Assembly (NCBI GenBank): GCA_965662885.1
Contig: CBFIJI010000001.1
Location: 1-64,000 of the forward strand
Reading direction: 5' to 3'
Origin: CBFIJI01 sp965662885
Lineage (GTDB): Bacteria > Bacteroidota > Bacteroidia > Flavobacteriales > Flavobacteriaceae
Length of the DNA stretch: 64,000 bases
The translations under genes and the position numbers were made by a program. How positions within the stretch are numbered: position 1 is the stretch's first letter; the number at the start of each line of letters is the position of its first letter. Positions 1 to 9,863 of the stretch are shown piece by piece. Below the pieces are notes generated by a model that saw nothing but the letters and a program-made list of their open reading frames with translations, had not been told where the DNA came from and ran no database searches.

Positions 1-1334
1 CAGAAGTTTCAAAAGCACAACCGTATTTGAATGAAGCTATTACTGTAGTTTATAAATTGTATTTTCGAAGTCCCATCAACATCTCAGATGTTCGCGAATT
101 AGACAATCCCACTTTTTCGGATTTTTGGAACCATCAAATCAAAATTGACCAAATTCGTGCGACATCAGGAACGTATAAAGGAGAAGCTTATAATGAAGTT
201 ATTTGGCGAAAGGTGGTGCTTTACCCCCAAAAAATTGGGAAATTAACCCTTGAGCCTTTAACCTTAAACTTGACGGTGGGTGTTCCGAGTAATCGTCGAG
301 ATATTTTTGGAAGTCGGATCTATCAACAAGCTCAAAAAGTTGTTACTGCCGGAAAACGTACGATTGATGTTAAAGCTTTACCAGAAAAAGGTAAGCCCGC
401 AGGTTTTACTGGAGCTGTTGGTGTTTTTGATTTTGATGTCATTTTGAATAAGGATGCTCTAAAAGCCTCTGAGTCCTTCCAGGCAAAAGTAAAAGTCTCT
501 GGAAAAGGCAATTTAAAATTATTTAATTTACCAGAGCTTTCAACGCCTAACACCCTAGAGGTCTATGAGCCAGAACACAATGAGAATGTTCGCACCAACC
601 TAAGTGGGATGCAGGGGAGTATTGAGGATGTATATACGGTTGTCCCCCAATATCAAGGGAAATACCCAATCCCACCTATTTCCTTTTCTTATTTTAATCC
701 CAAGACAAAGCAATACAAAACACTCCGTTCACAAGACTTAATTGTCAATGTTTTTGAAGGCCCCACAGCCACTACAACTTCCAATGAAAAGGGGCTATCT
801 TTAACGAATAAACAGCAGATTCTTAAGAACGATGGGAATTTTCGTTTTATTAATCTGAATACGGATCTAACCGCAATTAACAGCCAAACATTTTGGTTGA
901 GTCGCTTTTTTCACGTCTTGTTACTGCTTCCTTTTGGATTGTTGTTCCTTTTTATTCTATTTAAAAAACTCATATTTGGTAAAAAGCAGGACACTACTTC
1001 CTTACGTCAACAACGTGCAAAACAATTAGCGCGAAAATATTTGAGTTCAGCGAAAAAGGCCTTAGGAAAAGAAGGACAGTTTTATGAGGCACTTGAACGT
1101 GCTTTACACAACTACCTCAAGGCAAAATTACATATTGAAACGACAGAATTTAGTAAGCAAAAAATTAATGACCTTTTAGTAGAAAAGCAAATTGCTACAG
1201 CCGATGCAAAGGCATTTGTAAAACTATTAGAGAATTGTGAAATGGCTCGGTATGCACCAGAATCTCAGGTTACCATGAATGCTGATTTAAAAGAAGCAAG
1301 TACGATCATAACCCTTATAGATAAACAATTATGA
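1..1334 (+). CDS. batD: BatD, aerotolerance-family membrane protein (5' end outside window)
   Basis: The reading frame is already open at the left edge (first full codon at base 3), so the true start lies upstream; the TTG at 27 is only an internal codon. The product has repeated beta-rich extracytoplasmic domains, one strong membrane helix near nt 905-970 and a basic, helical cytoplasmic tail, which is the BatD layout. BatD belongs to the Bacteroidota Bat operon, linked by family knowledge to oxygen or stress tolerance and envelope integrity; its molecular activity is not settled. It overlaps the next gene by 4 bp (ATGA), so the two are translationally coupled. The family call is firm; the upstream batA-C genes cannot be seen. 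Confidence 0.85.
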   Translation, partial: EVSKAQPYLNEAITVVYKLYFRSPINISDVRELDNPTFSDFWNHQIKIDQIRATSGTYKGEAYNEVIWRKVVLYPQKIGKLTLEPLTLNLTVGVPSNRRDIFGSRIYQQAQKVVTAGKRTIDVKALPEKGKPAGFTGAVGVFDFDVILNKDALKASESFQAKVKVSGKGNLKLFNLPELSTPNTLEVYEPEHNENVRTNLSGMQGSIEDVYTVVPQYQGKYPIPPISFSYFNPKTKQYKTLRSQDLIVNVFEGPTATTTSNEKGLSLTNKQQILKNDGNFRFINLNTDLTAINSQTFWLSRFFHVLLLLPFGLLFLFILFKKLIFGKKQDTTSLRQQRAKQLARKYLSSAKKALGKEGQFYEALERALHNYLKAKLHIETTEFSKQKINDLLVEKQIATADAKAFVKLLENCEMARYAPESQVTMNADLKEASTIITLIDKQL

Positions 1335-2134
1335 GAATTTTGCCTTTTCTTTTTAAGATCAATAGTCTCCACTTCAATCTTGGAATAAGGTTCCTTGCTT
1401 TATTCTTTATAGTTGCTACAGTTGGAAATGCTCAGTCCATGTCTACACCTTTTGATCAGGGAAATACTGCGTATAACAACGGAGATTTTGAAAAAGCCAT
1501 TGAACACTACAAAGAAGTGCTCGCTTCCGGTCAACACAGTGCAGCTCTCTATTTTAATTTGGGAAATGCTTATTATCGACTCAATAATGTTGGAGAAAGT
1601 ATCTATTATTTTGAAAAGGCAAAACAATTAGATCCAAAAGATCCTGACATACAATTTAATAGCTCCTTTGCCAACAACATGACCATTGATGCTATTGACG
1701 AGATTCCGCAATCGCAACTGGCAGTCCTCCATGAGAAAGTTTTCTCCATTATGGGAGTAGATGCTTGGGGGAAAACCATCGTCGTATTCGCTTGGATTGC
1801 CTTACTTTGTTTTGTCGCCTTTCTTTTTTACAACAAATCCATCCTTAAACGGCTTTTTTTTACAGCTTTTATAATCCTATTGTTCTTCGTCTTGGGGGCA
1901 TTCTTATTTACCTTCTTTTCCCATCAAAAAGTGGTGAATACGGAATATGCGATTATTTTTTCTGAACAAATTAATATTTGGACAGAACCCAATGAGCGTG
2001 CTGACGTTCAGTTTATCCTTCATGAAGGAACTAAGGTCACCTTATTGGATACTTTAGACGAATGGCAAAAAATTAGGATTGCCAATGGATCTGAAGGATG
2101 GACTAAAAATGCATCACTTCGCAGTTTGAAATAG
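1331..2134 (+). CDS. batE: BatE, TPR and SH3-domain membrane protein
   Basis: The 267-residue product has an N-terminal hydrophobic export segment (about 18-35, ending near NAQ), TPR repeats at about 42-115 (the GNAYYRLNN pattern is visible), two membrane helices at about 148-200, and a C-terminal bacterial SH3-like domain (about 205-267). TPR-TM-SH3 is the known BatE architecture. The start overlaps the batD stop, so the pair is co-transcribed. BatE is thought to act in the envelope with the other Bat proteins; the exact role is inferred. Nothing looks broken. Confidence 0.85.
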   Translation: MRILPFLFKINSLHFNLGIRFLALFFIVATVGNAQSMSTPFDQGNTAYNNGDFEKAIEHYKEVLASGQHSAALYFNLGNAYYRLNNVGESIYYFEKAKQLDPKDPDIQFNSSFANNMTIDAIDEIPQSQLAVLHEKVFSIMGVDAWGKTIVVFAWIALLCFVAFLFYNKSILKRLFFTAFIILLFFVLGAFLFTFFSHQKVVNTEYAIIFSEQINIWTEPNERADVQFILHEGTKVTLLDTLDEWQKIRIANGSEGWTKNASLRSLK

Positions 2135-2253
2135 GAGACGATACTCTTTTTTAAAAAGTAGCCTTTGCCAAGCGTTCTCTTCCTTGGTATTTAGTTGAAT
2201 TCACTTGACGTTTTTCAATATAATTTAATACATTAACTGTAAATTAATGGAAC

Positions 2254-3651
2254 ATGTTAACACGTTTAGGAGAGAAGTTCACCGATCTTTTTAGAAAAAA
2301 CATGCCCGATGCATTTGTTTTTGCATTGCTCCTCACCCTTGTTATTGGTATTGTTGCTGCACTAGGTGTTCAAGCCTCCCCCATACTAATTATTGAATCT
2401 TGGTATAAAGGCTTTTGGATGCTTTTGGAGTTTGGAATGCAAATGGTTTTACTGATAGTTACGGGCTACACTATTGCATTATCCCCATTTATTAAAAAAC
2501 AAATTGACCGCCTGACTACTGTTATTAAAACGCCAATTCAGGTTTATTATTTTGTCACTCTTTTTGGGGTTTTAGTTTCTATGGTCAGTTGGGGCTGGGT
2601 TGTCATTGCAGCCGTTTTGGGCAGGGAATTGGCCCAACGAGTTAAAGGTGTGAATTATCCTTTTTTAATCGCCTGTGCTTATTTTTCAAACAATAGTTGG
2701 GTGACTGGTTTGTCCAGTTCAATCCCGTTACTTTTAAATACTGATGGGAACTACTTAATTGAATCAGGAGTATTGGAAGCCACCATTCCAACCACCACCA
2801 CTTTAGGATCTCCACTAAATATTAGTATCATTCTATTATACACCATATTTGCCCCACTTTTAGTTGTTCTACTTCGTCCAAAAAATGCAACCAATGCAAC
2901 TTTTAAAGACCTGCTAACGGATACTCATTCTACTGATGAAATAAGTATTGAAGACGAGGCGGAATCCTTACGCTTACCTATTCGAAACCTCTCTGATCGC
3001 TTAAACAATAATTTTCCTCTTATCGTTATTATCTTTTTGATGGGACTATTTTATACGGTAAGTCATTTTACTCAACGGGGCTTTGATCTCAACTTGAATA
3101 TTATGAATTTTATTTTCTTGATTTTGGGTTTACTACTCCATAAAACTCCTTTGCGATATAGCATAGCCATGCGACGTACAAGTAGTAACGTTTCTAGTAT
3201 TTTATTTCAATTTCCCTTTTATGCAGGAATTATGGGTATTATGATTCATACAGGTCTTGGGGAAGCTTTAGCAATGCAATTGGCAACTATTGCAGATATT
3301 CATACCTATCCTTTCTTCTCTTTTTTATTGGGCGGCATTGTTAATTTTGCAATTCCTTCTGGTGGAGGTGAATTTGCAGTTATTGGCCCAAGTATTCTAG
3401 AAGCAGTAAAGGTAATCGGTAGTGGACTACCTAATGGACAATTAATAGAGATGCTTTCTAGAGCCTCCCTTGCAGTGGCCTATGGTGAAAGTCTTACGAA
3501 CCTTCTACAACCCTTTTATTTACTGTTGGTTTTACCCATTATGGGTGCAGGAATTAAAATTCAGGCGCGTGATGTAATGGGCTATTTGGTGATTCCTTTT
3601 TTACTTTTTTTCAGCATTCAAGTCCTGTTAATTACTTTTATGCCACTCTGA
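2254..3651 (+). CDS. Short-chain fatty acid transporter, AtoE family
   Basis: This 465-residue polytopic membrane protein (about 10-12 helices) opens with a conserved-looking amphipathic stretch (FTDLFRKNMPDAFVFAL). It carries the family blocks VSMVSWGWVVIAA, NNSWVTGLSSSIPLL, a glycine-rich loop (NFAIPSGGGEFAVIGP) and SLTNLLQPF, typical of AtoE-type short-chain fatty acid permeases. It would carry short-chain carboxylates across the inner membrane. The next gene, a secreted esterase, starts on the last base of its stop codon (TGATG), suggesting that acids released outside are imported here; that link is inference. The substrate is uncertain because the family is broad. Confidence 0.8.
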   Translation: MLTRLGEKFTDLFRKNMPDAFVFALLLTLVIGIVAALGVQASPILIIESWYKGFWMLLEFGMQMVLLIVTGYTIALSPFIKKQIDRLTTVIKTPIQVYYFVTLFGVLVSMVSWGWVVIAAVLGRELAQRVKGVNYPFLIACAYFSNNSWVTGLSSSIPLLLNTDGNYLIESGVLEATIPTTTTLGSPLNISIILLYTIFAPLLVVLLRPKNATNATFKDLLTDTHSTDEISIEDEAESLRLPIRNLSDRLNNNFPLIVIIFLMGLFYTVSHFTQRGFDLNLNIMNFIFLILGLLLHKTPLRYSIAMRRTSSNVSSILFQFPFYAGIMGIMIHTGLGEALAMQLATIADIHTYPFFSFLLGGIVNFAIPSGGGEFAVIGPSILEAVKVIGSGLPNGQLIEMLSRASLAVAYGESLTNLLQPFYLLLVLPIMGAGIKIQARDVMGYLVIPFLLFFSIQVLLITFMPL

Positions 3652-5225
3652 TGAAAAATTATTTTTACTATTTTTTATTTCCACTTGTCATTTTTGGCCA
3701 GCAAGAAGTAAGTATAACGACCCCAAAAGGAGAAATCAAAGGTTTATGGACGAATCAAGAACATCAAATTGCTGTTTTTAAAGGAATTCCATATGCTCAA
3801 TCAACCGCTGGGCAACAACGTTGGAAACCACCAATAACTGTCCCTGAATGGGAAGGAATTTTAGAGGCGACCACTTTTGGTCCGTCGTGTCCTCAAATAA
3901 ATGCTTCTTCCTATTGGAAAAAGTCCAATGTGTTAATGAGTGAAGATTGTTTGCGGTTGAATATTTGGACCAATGCACTTAATCAAGTTGAAAAAAAACC
4001 AGTAATGGTATGGATTCACGGAGGAGGATTAAATACAGGAAACGGTCATGTTTGGACATACAATGGCGCACAATTTGCAGCACAGGATATTGTTTTGGTC
4101 ACGATTAATTATCGATTGGGTGCATTGGGATTTCTTGCTCACCCCTTACTTTCTGAAGAAGCCGATACCAAGACTTCGGGTAATTATGGTTTTTTAGACC
4201 AATTACTTGCATTAAAATGGGTACAAGAAAATATTCAATCTTTTGGAGGTGACCCAAATAATGTAACAGTTTTTGGTGAATCAGCAGGGGCAACGTCCGT
4301 AAGTGTTTTGGCGGCGTCCCCATTAAGCAAAGGATTATTTCATAAGGCAATTATTCAAAGCCCTTGGATGTTTGGTTACATTAATAACATTGCAGAGCCA
4401 AATGTCATTTACCTTAAAAAAGATAAAATGGGCTATTCTAGTGCTGAAAGCTATGGTTTTGAATGGACACAAAAACACCTTCCAAAAAATGTTAAGGACT
4501 CCTTGAGCTATCTTAGAAATGTACCTGTGGACAGTATTTTGTTAAAAGATACTTATTATAAAACAAAAGTTACGATTGATAATTGGTTGTTAAATGGACA
4601 TCCAGAATCAGAGTTTTTAAAAGGAAATCAAAGAACTATACCAATGCTTTTAGGTTCCAATAGTGATGAAGGAACTTTTTTTTGGTACACCATAAATTTC
4701 ACTTCATTGGAAGATTTTACATCAATTCTGACTCCTTTTTTTACAAAACAAGCACAATCAATCGCAACGCATTATTTCAAGTCCTATTCAGGAGGAATCC
4801 CCAATAAAGGAGCATCCTATATTACTGATAGTTGGTTTGTTGAACCAACAATTCAAATGCTTAAAGGGCATAGCAAGTATCAACCAAACACCTATCAATA
4901 TCAATTCTCTTATTCAAATCCTAAACGCCCAGAGTTCGGAGCCTCCCATGCTGCCGAGATTAAGTATGTTTTTGGTAATTTAAGTGCTGATGCGCTTGAG
5001 GAAGAAAAGGAACTTTCACAGCAGATGATTCACTATTGGACACAATTTGCCAAAACAGGAAATCCCAATAAAGACGGGCTTCCATTTTGGCCAAAATTTG
5101 ATTTAGAAAAACAACTCTATTTAGATTTCAATACGGATTTAAGCGTCAAAAAAGCGTTAAAGAGTCCTTTAATATGGCCAATGGAAAAGGCTAAAAAAGC
5201 CATTTATAAAGCAGCTTCATTTTAA
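3651..5225 (+). CDS. Secreted type-B carboxylesterase
   Basis: The 524-residue alpha/beta-hydrolase has a short signal peptide (about 1-17, ending FGQQ), an oxyanion-hole motif WIHGGG near 121-126, and the nucleophile elbow GESAG at 209-213 with Ser211. The EDCLRLNIW block near 98-106 is typical of type-B carboxylesterases (para-nitrobenzyl esterase and cholinesterase relatives). It would hydrolyse carboxylic esters in the periplasm or outside the cell. It shares one base with the upstream transporter stop, so the two form an operon. Its 3' end overlaps the convergent acyl-CoA ligase by 9 bp. Natural substrates cannot be told from sequence. Confidence 0.88.
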   Translation: MKNYFYYFLFPLVIFGQQEVSITTPKGEIKGLWTNQEHQIAVFKGIPYAQSTAGQQRWKPPITVPEWEGILEATTFGPSCPQINASSYWKKSNVLMSEDCLRLNIWTNALNQVEKKPVMVWIHGGGLNTGNGHVWTYNGAQFAAQDIVLVTINYRLGALGFLAHPLLSEEADTKTSGNYGFLDQLLALKWVQENIQSFGGDPNNVTVFGESAGATSVSVLAASPLSKGLFHKAIIQSPWMFGYINNIAEPNVIYLKKDKMGYSSAESYGFEWTQKHLPKNVKDSLSYLRNVPVDSILLKDTYYKTKVTIDNWLLNGHPESEFLKGNQRTIPMLLGSNSDEGTFFWYTINFTSLEDFTSILTPFFTKQAQSIATHYFKSYSGGIPNKGASYITDSWFVEPTIQMLKGHSKYQPNTYQYQFSYSNPKRPEFGASHAAEIKYVFGNLSADALEEEKELSQQMIHYWTQFAKTGNPNKDGLPFWPKFDLEKQLYLDFNTDLSVKKALKSPLIWPMEKAKKAIYKAASF

Positions 5226-6761
5226 GGCTCTTTTTAAAATTTTTCCTGTTGCATTCATTGGGAGTTCACGAACAAACTCAATATGTCGGGGATATTTGTA
5301 AGCAGCGATGCGTTCACGCGTCCATGCTATTAAGGTCTGCGAATCCAAAGACTCTTTTTGGTGGACTACCACAAAGGCTTTAATTTCTTCTCCCAATCGT
5401 GGGTCAGGAATTCCAATCACTGCCACCAATGAAATTTTGGGATGTTGCATCATTAATTCCTCGATTTCCCTAGGATACACATTATACCCTCCTCGAATGA
5501 TAAGGTCTTTCATCCGATCCACGATATAAAAGTAACCATCTTCATCTTTATAGGCCATATCTCCAGAATGCATCCAGCCATTGCGTAACGCCTTTTGTGT
5601 AGCTTCAATTTTATTGTAGTAACCCTTCATTACATTGTGTCCACGATAGATGAGTTCGCCAACTTCCTCCGTCGCAAGTTCTTGATCTGTTTCATCAACT
5701 ATTTTTACTTGTACACCCCATACAGGGAAGCCAATGGAACCTATTTTCCGAGGAAATCCAGGATGGTTAAAAGCTACCATTGGTGAGCCTTCGGACATTC
5801 CATAACCTTCATAAATAGGAACATTAAAATTGCTTTCAAAGGTTTCCAAAACAGCAACAGGGAGTGCGGCACCTCCAGATATTGCAATACGCCAATGGTT
5901 TTTTAAGCGGGTTTTTTTATACGTAGTTTGAGAAAAGAATTCGTTCAAACTCCAAAACATGGTGGGAACACCTGCAAAGATCGAAACCTGATGTTGTTCC
6001 ATTTGATCTAAAACAATTTTTGGATCAAATTTTTCAATAATGACATTGGGAATCCCTTCCATAACACAAGCGTTCATCAGACAAGATTGTCCAAAAATAT
6101 GGAATAGGGGTAAAACTGTGATGGCAACATCCTTCGTGTTGAATTGAAAAAGATGTCTTCCTAAATCAGCATTCCAAGCTAAGTTAGAATGACTTAATTC
6201 AGCCCCCTTGGGTTGACCTGTGGTTCCAGAGGTATAGATAATGACGGCTGTATCTGTGGCTTTTGTGCTGTAAAATTCAAAGTGTGTGTTTTGATTTTCT
6301 AAAAAATCATGATAATAAATTGCTTCTGAAAAAGAGGGTTTCTCAAGGGCTTTATTTTGAATAAGAATTAAATGAGTCACGCTGTTAACTGCTTTAAAAG
6401 CAGCATGTGCATGATCGACTATGGGAAGTTGTTCTGTCCCTTGATAAGCGATAAGTGCCTTAGCTCCAGCGTCTTTTAGATGATAAATCAACTCTTGTTT
6501 TTTAAACAAAATACTCAGTGGAACGACAATAGCTCCTACCTTTAAAATACCGTAATATACTATGGGAAAACTGCTCAGATTTGGGCATTGTAAAGCAATG
6601 CGATCACCAGGTTTTATTCCTTGAGCGACCAGACCATTAGCGATTTGATTTACTTTACTATTGAAGGACTTATAGCTTAGTGTTTCAGAATCGGTAATCA
6701 AGGCTGGGGTATTTCCGTGCCTAAAAGCACTATCTTCTAAAGCCATTGACAAATTGAACAT
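5217..6761 (-). CDS. Acyl-CoA synthetase (AMP-forming, long-chain type)
   Basis: The 514-residue ANL-superfamily enzyme has the ATP-binding P-loop YTSGTTGQPKG near 176-186, the adenylate-binding YEGYGMSEGSP block near 315-325, the GDMAYKDEDGYFYIVDRMKD hinge region, and a C-terminal NATGKILKR with the catalytic lysine. It activates a carboxylic acid to acyl-AMP and then to acyl-CoA. The size and motifs fit medium- or long-chain fatty acyl-CoA ligases. It is convergent with the esterase and transporter genes, so a shared role in carboxylate use is plausible but inferred. The 9-bp tail overlap is unremarkable in this compact region. Confidence 0.88.
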   Translation of the reverse strand: MFNLSMALEDSAFRHGNTPALITDSETLSYKSFNSKVNQIANGLVAQGIKPGDRIALQCPNLSSFPIVYYGILKVGAIVVPLSILFKKQELIYHLKDAGAKALIAYQGTEQLPIVDHAHAAFKAVNSVTHLILIQNKALEKPSFSEAIYYHDFLENQNTHFEFYSTKATDTAVIIYTSGTTGQPKGAELSHSNLAWNADLGRHLFQFNTKDVAITVLPLFHIFGQSCLMNACVMEGIPNVIIEKFDPKIVLDQMEQHQVSIFAGVPTMFWSLNEFFSQTTYKKTRLKNHWRIAISGGAALPVAVLETFESNFNVPIYEGYGMSEGSPMVAFNHPGFPRKIGSIGFPVWGVQVKIVDETDQELATEEVGELIYRGHNVMKGYYNKIEATQKALRNGWMHSGDMAYKDEDGYFYIVDRMKDLIIRGGYNVYPREIEELMMQHPKISLVAVIGIPDPRLGEEIKAFVVVHQKESLDSQTLIAWTRERIAAYKYPRHIEFVRELPMNATGKILKRALK

Positions 6762-6823
6762 TCAGCTAAGTATTAATAGTTTTAGTAATAACTAATCGAA
6801 CGTTAAATTAATAAAAAATACGG

Positions 6824-7339
6824 CTAAATTATATTTAAATTCTTTGGGAGTTGATCACTATTATCCAAGACCCATTCAAAAAGGAATTGTCCAACCCCCA
6901 AAAGGGGATCGTATAAGAGAGATTGTTCTAAAAAGGTGTCGGGAAAAAGGGAAACGACAGTACTCGCTTTAAGGTAGGCCATGAGTAAGGCACTTAAAAT
7001 AAGGGTCATTTTAAGCAAACCAAAAGTTGCTCCCAACATTCGATTTAAAATGCCTAAAGCAGCCAAATGAATCACTTTAGTAAGCATTTTAGCCAACAGC
7101 GACACTGCGTAAACACAGACGATGAAAAGCAGGGCAAAACTCGTGATTTGAATGCTTTTTGGGCTCCAGTCTACATGTTTAGCAAGTTCAATACTTATGA
7201 AATCTGAAAAATGGAGTGCCCCATAAATACCTGCAAAAAGAGCGATAAATCCAGAAACTTCTATAACGAAACCTTTAGAAAAACCTCTTACAAGGCCATA
7301 TCCAATAAAAACAAGTACAATGATATCGAATATTTCCAC
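6824..7339 (-). CDS. CvpA family membrane protein
   Basis: The 171-residue protein begins MEIFDIIVLVFIGYGLVRGFSKGFV, the recognisable CvpA N-terminus (a helix followed by a G-x-x-R-G-F-x-K-G turn), and has four predicted membrane helices. CvpA proteins are inner membrane proteins named for colicin V production in E. coli; their function is poorly defined. The start is GTG; no ATG fits the conserved N-terminus. The gene is transcribed away from the next gene. No purine gene adjoins it here, unlike in enterobacteria. Confidence 0.82.
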   Translation of the reverse strand: MEIFDIIVLVFIGYGLVRGFSKGFVIEVSGFIALFAGIYGALHFSDFISIELAKHVDWSPKSIQITSFALLFIVCVYAVSLLAKMLTKVIHLAALGILNRMLGATFGLLKMTLILSALLMAYLKASTVVSLFPDTFLEQSLLYDPLLGVGQFLFEWVLDNSDQLPKNLNII

Positions 7340-7406
7340 GGTTGCAAATTACATATTTTTATACGGTCCATCACATTTTTTAGCGGTAAACCGGTATCTT
7401 TGAGCC

Positions 7407-7772
7407 ATGCAAAAGAAGACCCGTGATCCACAATTAAAAGCACGTTGGGAAGATTTGGTGGAACGACTCACCGAACGTTTTTCAGATGGTGAAGCTTTGG
7501 ATATAGAAGGTGTTTTATATTTAGTGGGTTTGCAGGAGTTGGGACAAATCCATCGTAAGTTTAAAAAGGACGACAATATTAATTTAATGCACATTGGTAT
7601 TTGTACGGTTTTAGAACCCTATGGATTTTATCGTTTTGATTTTTATGACGAGGAAGGTTGGCCCCATTTTGAATTAATGGAGGCATTACCGAACTTAAAA
7701 CCAGGAGAGCAAAGTCTTTTTATGAAAACGGCGATTGTTGAATACTTTATTAAACAAGAGGTCATTCAATAA
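7407..7772 (+). CDS. Conserved hypothetical protein upstream of pheS
   Basis: This 121-residue soluble protein is acidic and mixed alpha/beta, with a recognisable stretch DIEGVLYLVGLQELGQ near 30-45 and a DFYDEEGWPHFE segment near 78-90. I know it only as a conserved small protein of Bacteroidota found beside pheS; no function is assigned. A perfect TAnnTTTG box (TATCTTTG, 7395-7402) ends 4 bases before the ATG, so the message may be leaderless or nearly so. It lies 20 bp upstream of pheS in the same direction and is probably co-transcribed with it. Confidence 0.7.
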   Translation: MQKKTRDPQLKARWEDLVERLTERFSDGEALDIEGVLYLVGLQELGQIHRKFKKDDNINLMHIGICTVLEPYGFYRFDFYDEEGWPHFELMEALPNLKPGEQSLFMKTAIVEYFIKQEVIQ

Positions 7773-7792
7773 AACACAATTATATTTACACC

Positions 7793-8809
7793 ATGATTGA
7801 TCAGGTAAAAGAACATTTACAAACAGTGACCGACTTTAGTAGTACGGATGCCAAAGCCATAGAAGATTTCCGAGTTGCTTACTTAGGAAAAAAAGGGATA
7901 CTTACGGACTTTTTTGCAGCCTTCCGCAATGTCCCAGCAGAAGAGAAAAAAGCGTATGGTCAGGTTTTGAACGAATTAAAAACGGCTCTTAATGAAAAGA
8001 TAAAAACCCTTCAATCGGGTATTAGCACTTCGCAAAACGAATCATTTTTAGGTGATTTGTCACGTCCTGGTTTTCAATTGGAAACGGGAAATCGCCACCC
8101 TTTATCTGTAGTTAAAAACCGCATTATTGCTATTTTTAATCAAATAGGCTTTACCATTTCCGAAGGACCGGAAATTGAGGACGACTGGCATAATTTCACT
8201 GCTTTAAACCTTCCAGAATACCATCCAGCACGTGACATGCAGGATACTTTTTTTATTCAAACGGATCCAGATATTTTATTGCGTACGCATACATCTTCCG
8301 TACAGGTCCGCTATATGGAAAAAAATCAACCACCAATACGGACAATATCTCCTGGGCGGGTATTTCGGAATGAGGCCATTTCTGCTCGTGCACATTGTAT
8401 TTTTCACCAAATCGAAGGTTTATATATCGATAAAGATGTTTCTTTTGCTGACTTAAAACAAACCCTTTTATATTTTACACAGTCCTTATTTGGAAACTCC
8501 AAAATTCGACTACGTCCTTCGTATTTTCCTTTTACAGAACCCAGTGCAGAAGTAGATATTTATTGGGGACTAGAAACAGAGGTTGATTACCGAATTACTA
8601 AAGGAACAGGATGGTTGGAAATTATGGGTTGTGGTATGGTGGATCCCAACGTTCTTGAAAACTGTGGGATTGATTCCAAAGAATACTCTGGATTTGCTTT
8701 TGGAATGGGAATTGAACGTATTGCTATGTTGTTATATCAAATCAGCGATATTCGTTATTTCTTTGAAAATGATATTCGCTTTTTAAAGCAATTCAAGGCA
8801 ACTCTTTAA
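7793..8809 (+). CDS. pheS: Phenylalanyl-tRNA synthetase alpha subunit
   Basis: The 338-residue class II synthetase subunit has an N-terminal coiled coil (about 1-85), then the catalytic core with GPEIEDDWHNFTALNLPEYHPARDMQDTF, the motif-2-like RTISPGRVFRNEAISARAH block, and motif 3 FGMGIERIAML near 303-313. With PheT it charges tRNA-Phe. Length and motifs are complete. pheT is not adjacent, common in Bacteroidota. The 3' end overlaps the convergent gpsA by 4 bp. A near-consensus TATATTTA at 7781-7788 just before the ATG could give an additional start of transcription. Confidence 0.96.
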   Translation: MIDQVKEHLQTVTDFSSTDAKAIEDFRVAYLGKKGILTDFFAAFRNVPAEEKKAYGQVLNELKTALNEKIKTLQSGISTSQNESFLGDLSRPGFQLETGNRHPLSVVKNRIIAIFNQIGFTISEGPEIEDDWHNFTALNLPEYHPARDMQDTFFIQTDPDILLRTHTSSVQVRYMEKNQPPIRTISPGRVFRNEAISARAHCIFHQIEGLYIDKDVSFADLKQTLLYFTQSLFGNSKIRLRPSYFPFTEPSAEVDIYWGLETEVDYRITKGTGWLEIMGCGMVDPNVLENCGIDSKEYSGFAFGMGIERIAMLLYQISDIRYFFENDIRFLKQFKATL

Positions 8810-9843
8810 TTTAGTTTTTTTGAAAGCTTAATAAATACTTTTTTAGGCTTTTTACCTTCATATAAAATATCATAAACCGCATCGATGATGGGTGTATTTG
8901 TTCGAAACTCACTATTGATTAATTTGGCTGACTTCGAAGCATAATAACCTTCTGCGATCATATTCATTTCAAATTGGGCAGCTTTTACCGTATACCCTTT
9001 GCCAATCATGTTTCCAAATGTCCGATTTCTACTGAATACGGAATATCCTGTTACCAAAAGATCTCCTAAATAAGCAGAATTGTTAATATCACGCTTTAAA
9101 CGATGAACGTCCTTAATAAAGAGTTTCATCTCCCGTATGGCATTACTCATCAACACACTTTGGAAGTTATCTCCATAATTAAGGGCATGTGCAATTCCTG
9201 CGGCAATGGCATAAATATTTTTGAGCATGGCTGCATATTCGGTACCGATGACATCGTTGGATTGCTTAACGCGAACATAGTGGTTACTTAATAGCCGTGC
9301 CAAGGTTTTGGTCAATTGCTTATTTTGACTGGCAACGGTTAGATAGGATAAACGCTCCATGGCAATTTCTTCCGCATGACATGGACCAGTAATGACCCCA
9401 ATGTCTTCACGTGGGATCTTATATTTTTCATGAAAGTAGCTGCCAATGACGGATAGGCAATCTGGAATAACGCCTTTGATTGCTGAAATAATTTTTTTGT
9501 CAACTAGGGAGGTGGTAATTTTTTCCAACTCACTGACAATAAATACAGAAGGGATTGCAAATATTAAAATTTCAGCATTTTTAATTGATTCATCAATCGA
9601 ACTGGATATTTTCAATTTTCGCTTTCTAAACTGAACGGAACTTAAATAGGCAGGGTTATAACGTTTTTCTTGAATAAACTGTCTATCATCTTCTCTGCGG
9701 ACATACCAATAGACTTTGACATTGTTGTCCGTTAGCATTTTTACTAAAGCAGTTGCCCAACTCCCACTGCCTAGGACAGCTACTTTGTTTTTTGGGGGGA
9801 GAAGGGTCGTAATTATTTTCTTGTTTGGGGTACGTCCCACCAT
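8806..9843 (-). CDS. gpsA: Glycerol-3-phosphate dehydrogenase [NAD(P)+]
   Basis: The 345-residue product has the dinucleotide-binding motif VLGSGSWATAL near 23-33, the block VITGPCHAEEIAMERLSYL, the catalytic-lysine region EYAAMLKNIYAIAAGIAHAL and a C-terminal domain with NTPIIDAVYDILYEGKK. It reduces dihydroxyacetone phosphate to sn-glycerol-3-phosphate for phospholipid synthesis. The first 17 residues precede the conserved fold, so a later start is possible, but the ATG at 9843 is the first good one. It is convergent with pheS (4-bp overlap). Confidence 0.93.
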   Translation of the reverse strand: MVGRTPNKKIITTLLPPKNKVAVLGSGSWATALVKMLTDNNVKVYWYVRREDDRQFIQEKRYNPAYLSSVQFRKRKLKISSSIDESIKNAEILIFAIPSVFIVSELEKITTSLVDKKIISAIKGVIPDCLSVIGSYFHEKYKIPREDIGVITGPCHAEEIAMERLSYLTVASQNKQLTKTLARLLSNHYVRVKQSNDVIGTEYAAMLKNIYAIAAGIAHALNYGDNFQSVLMSNAIREMKLFIKDVHRLKRDINNSAYLGDLLVTGYSVFSRNRTFGNMIGKGYTVKAAQFEMNMIAEGYYASKSAKLINSEFRTNTPIIDAVYDILYEGKKPKKVFIKLSKKLN

Positions 9844-9863
9844 AATGTAAAACTAATTTTAGT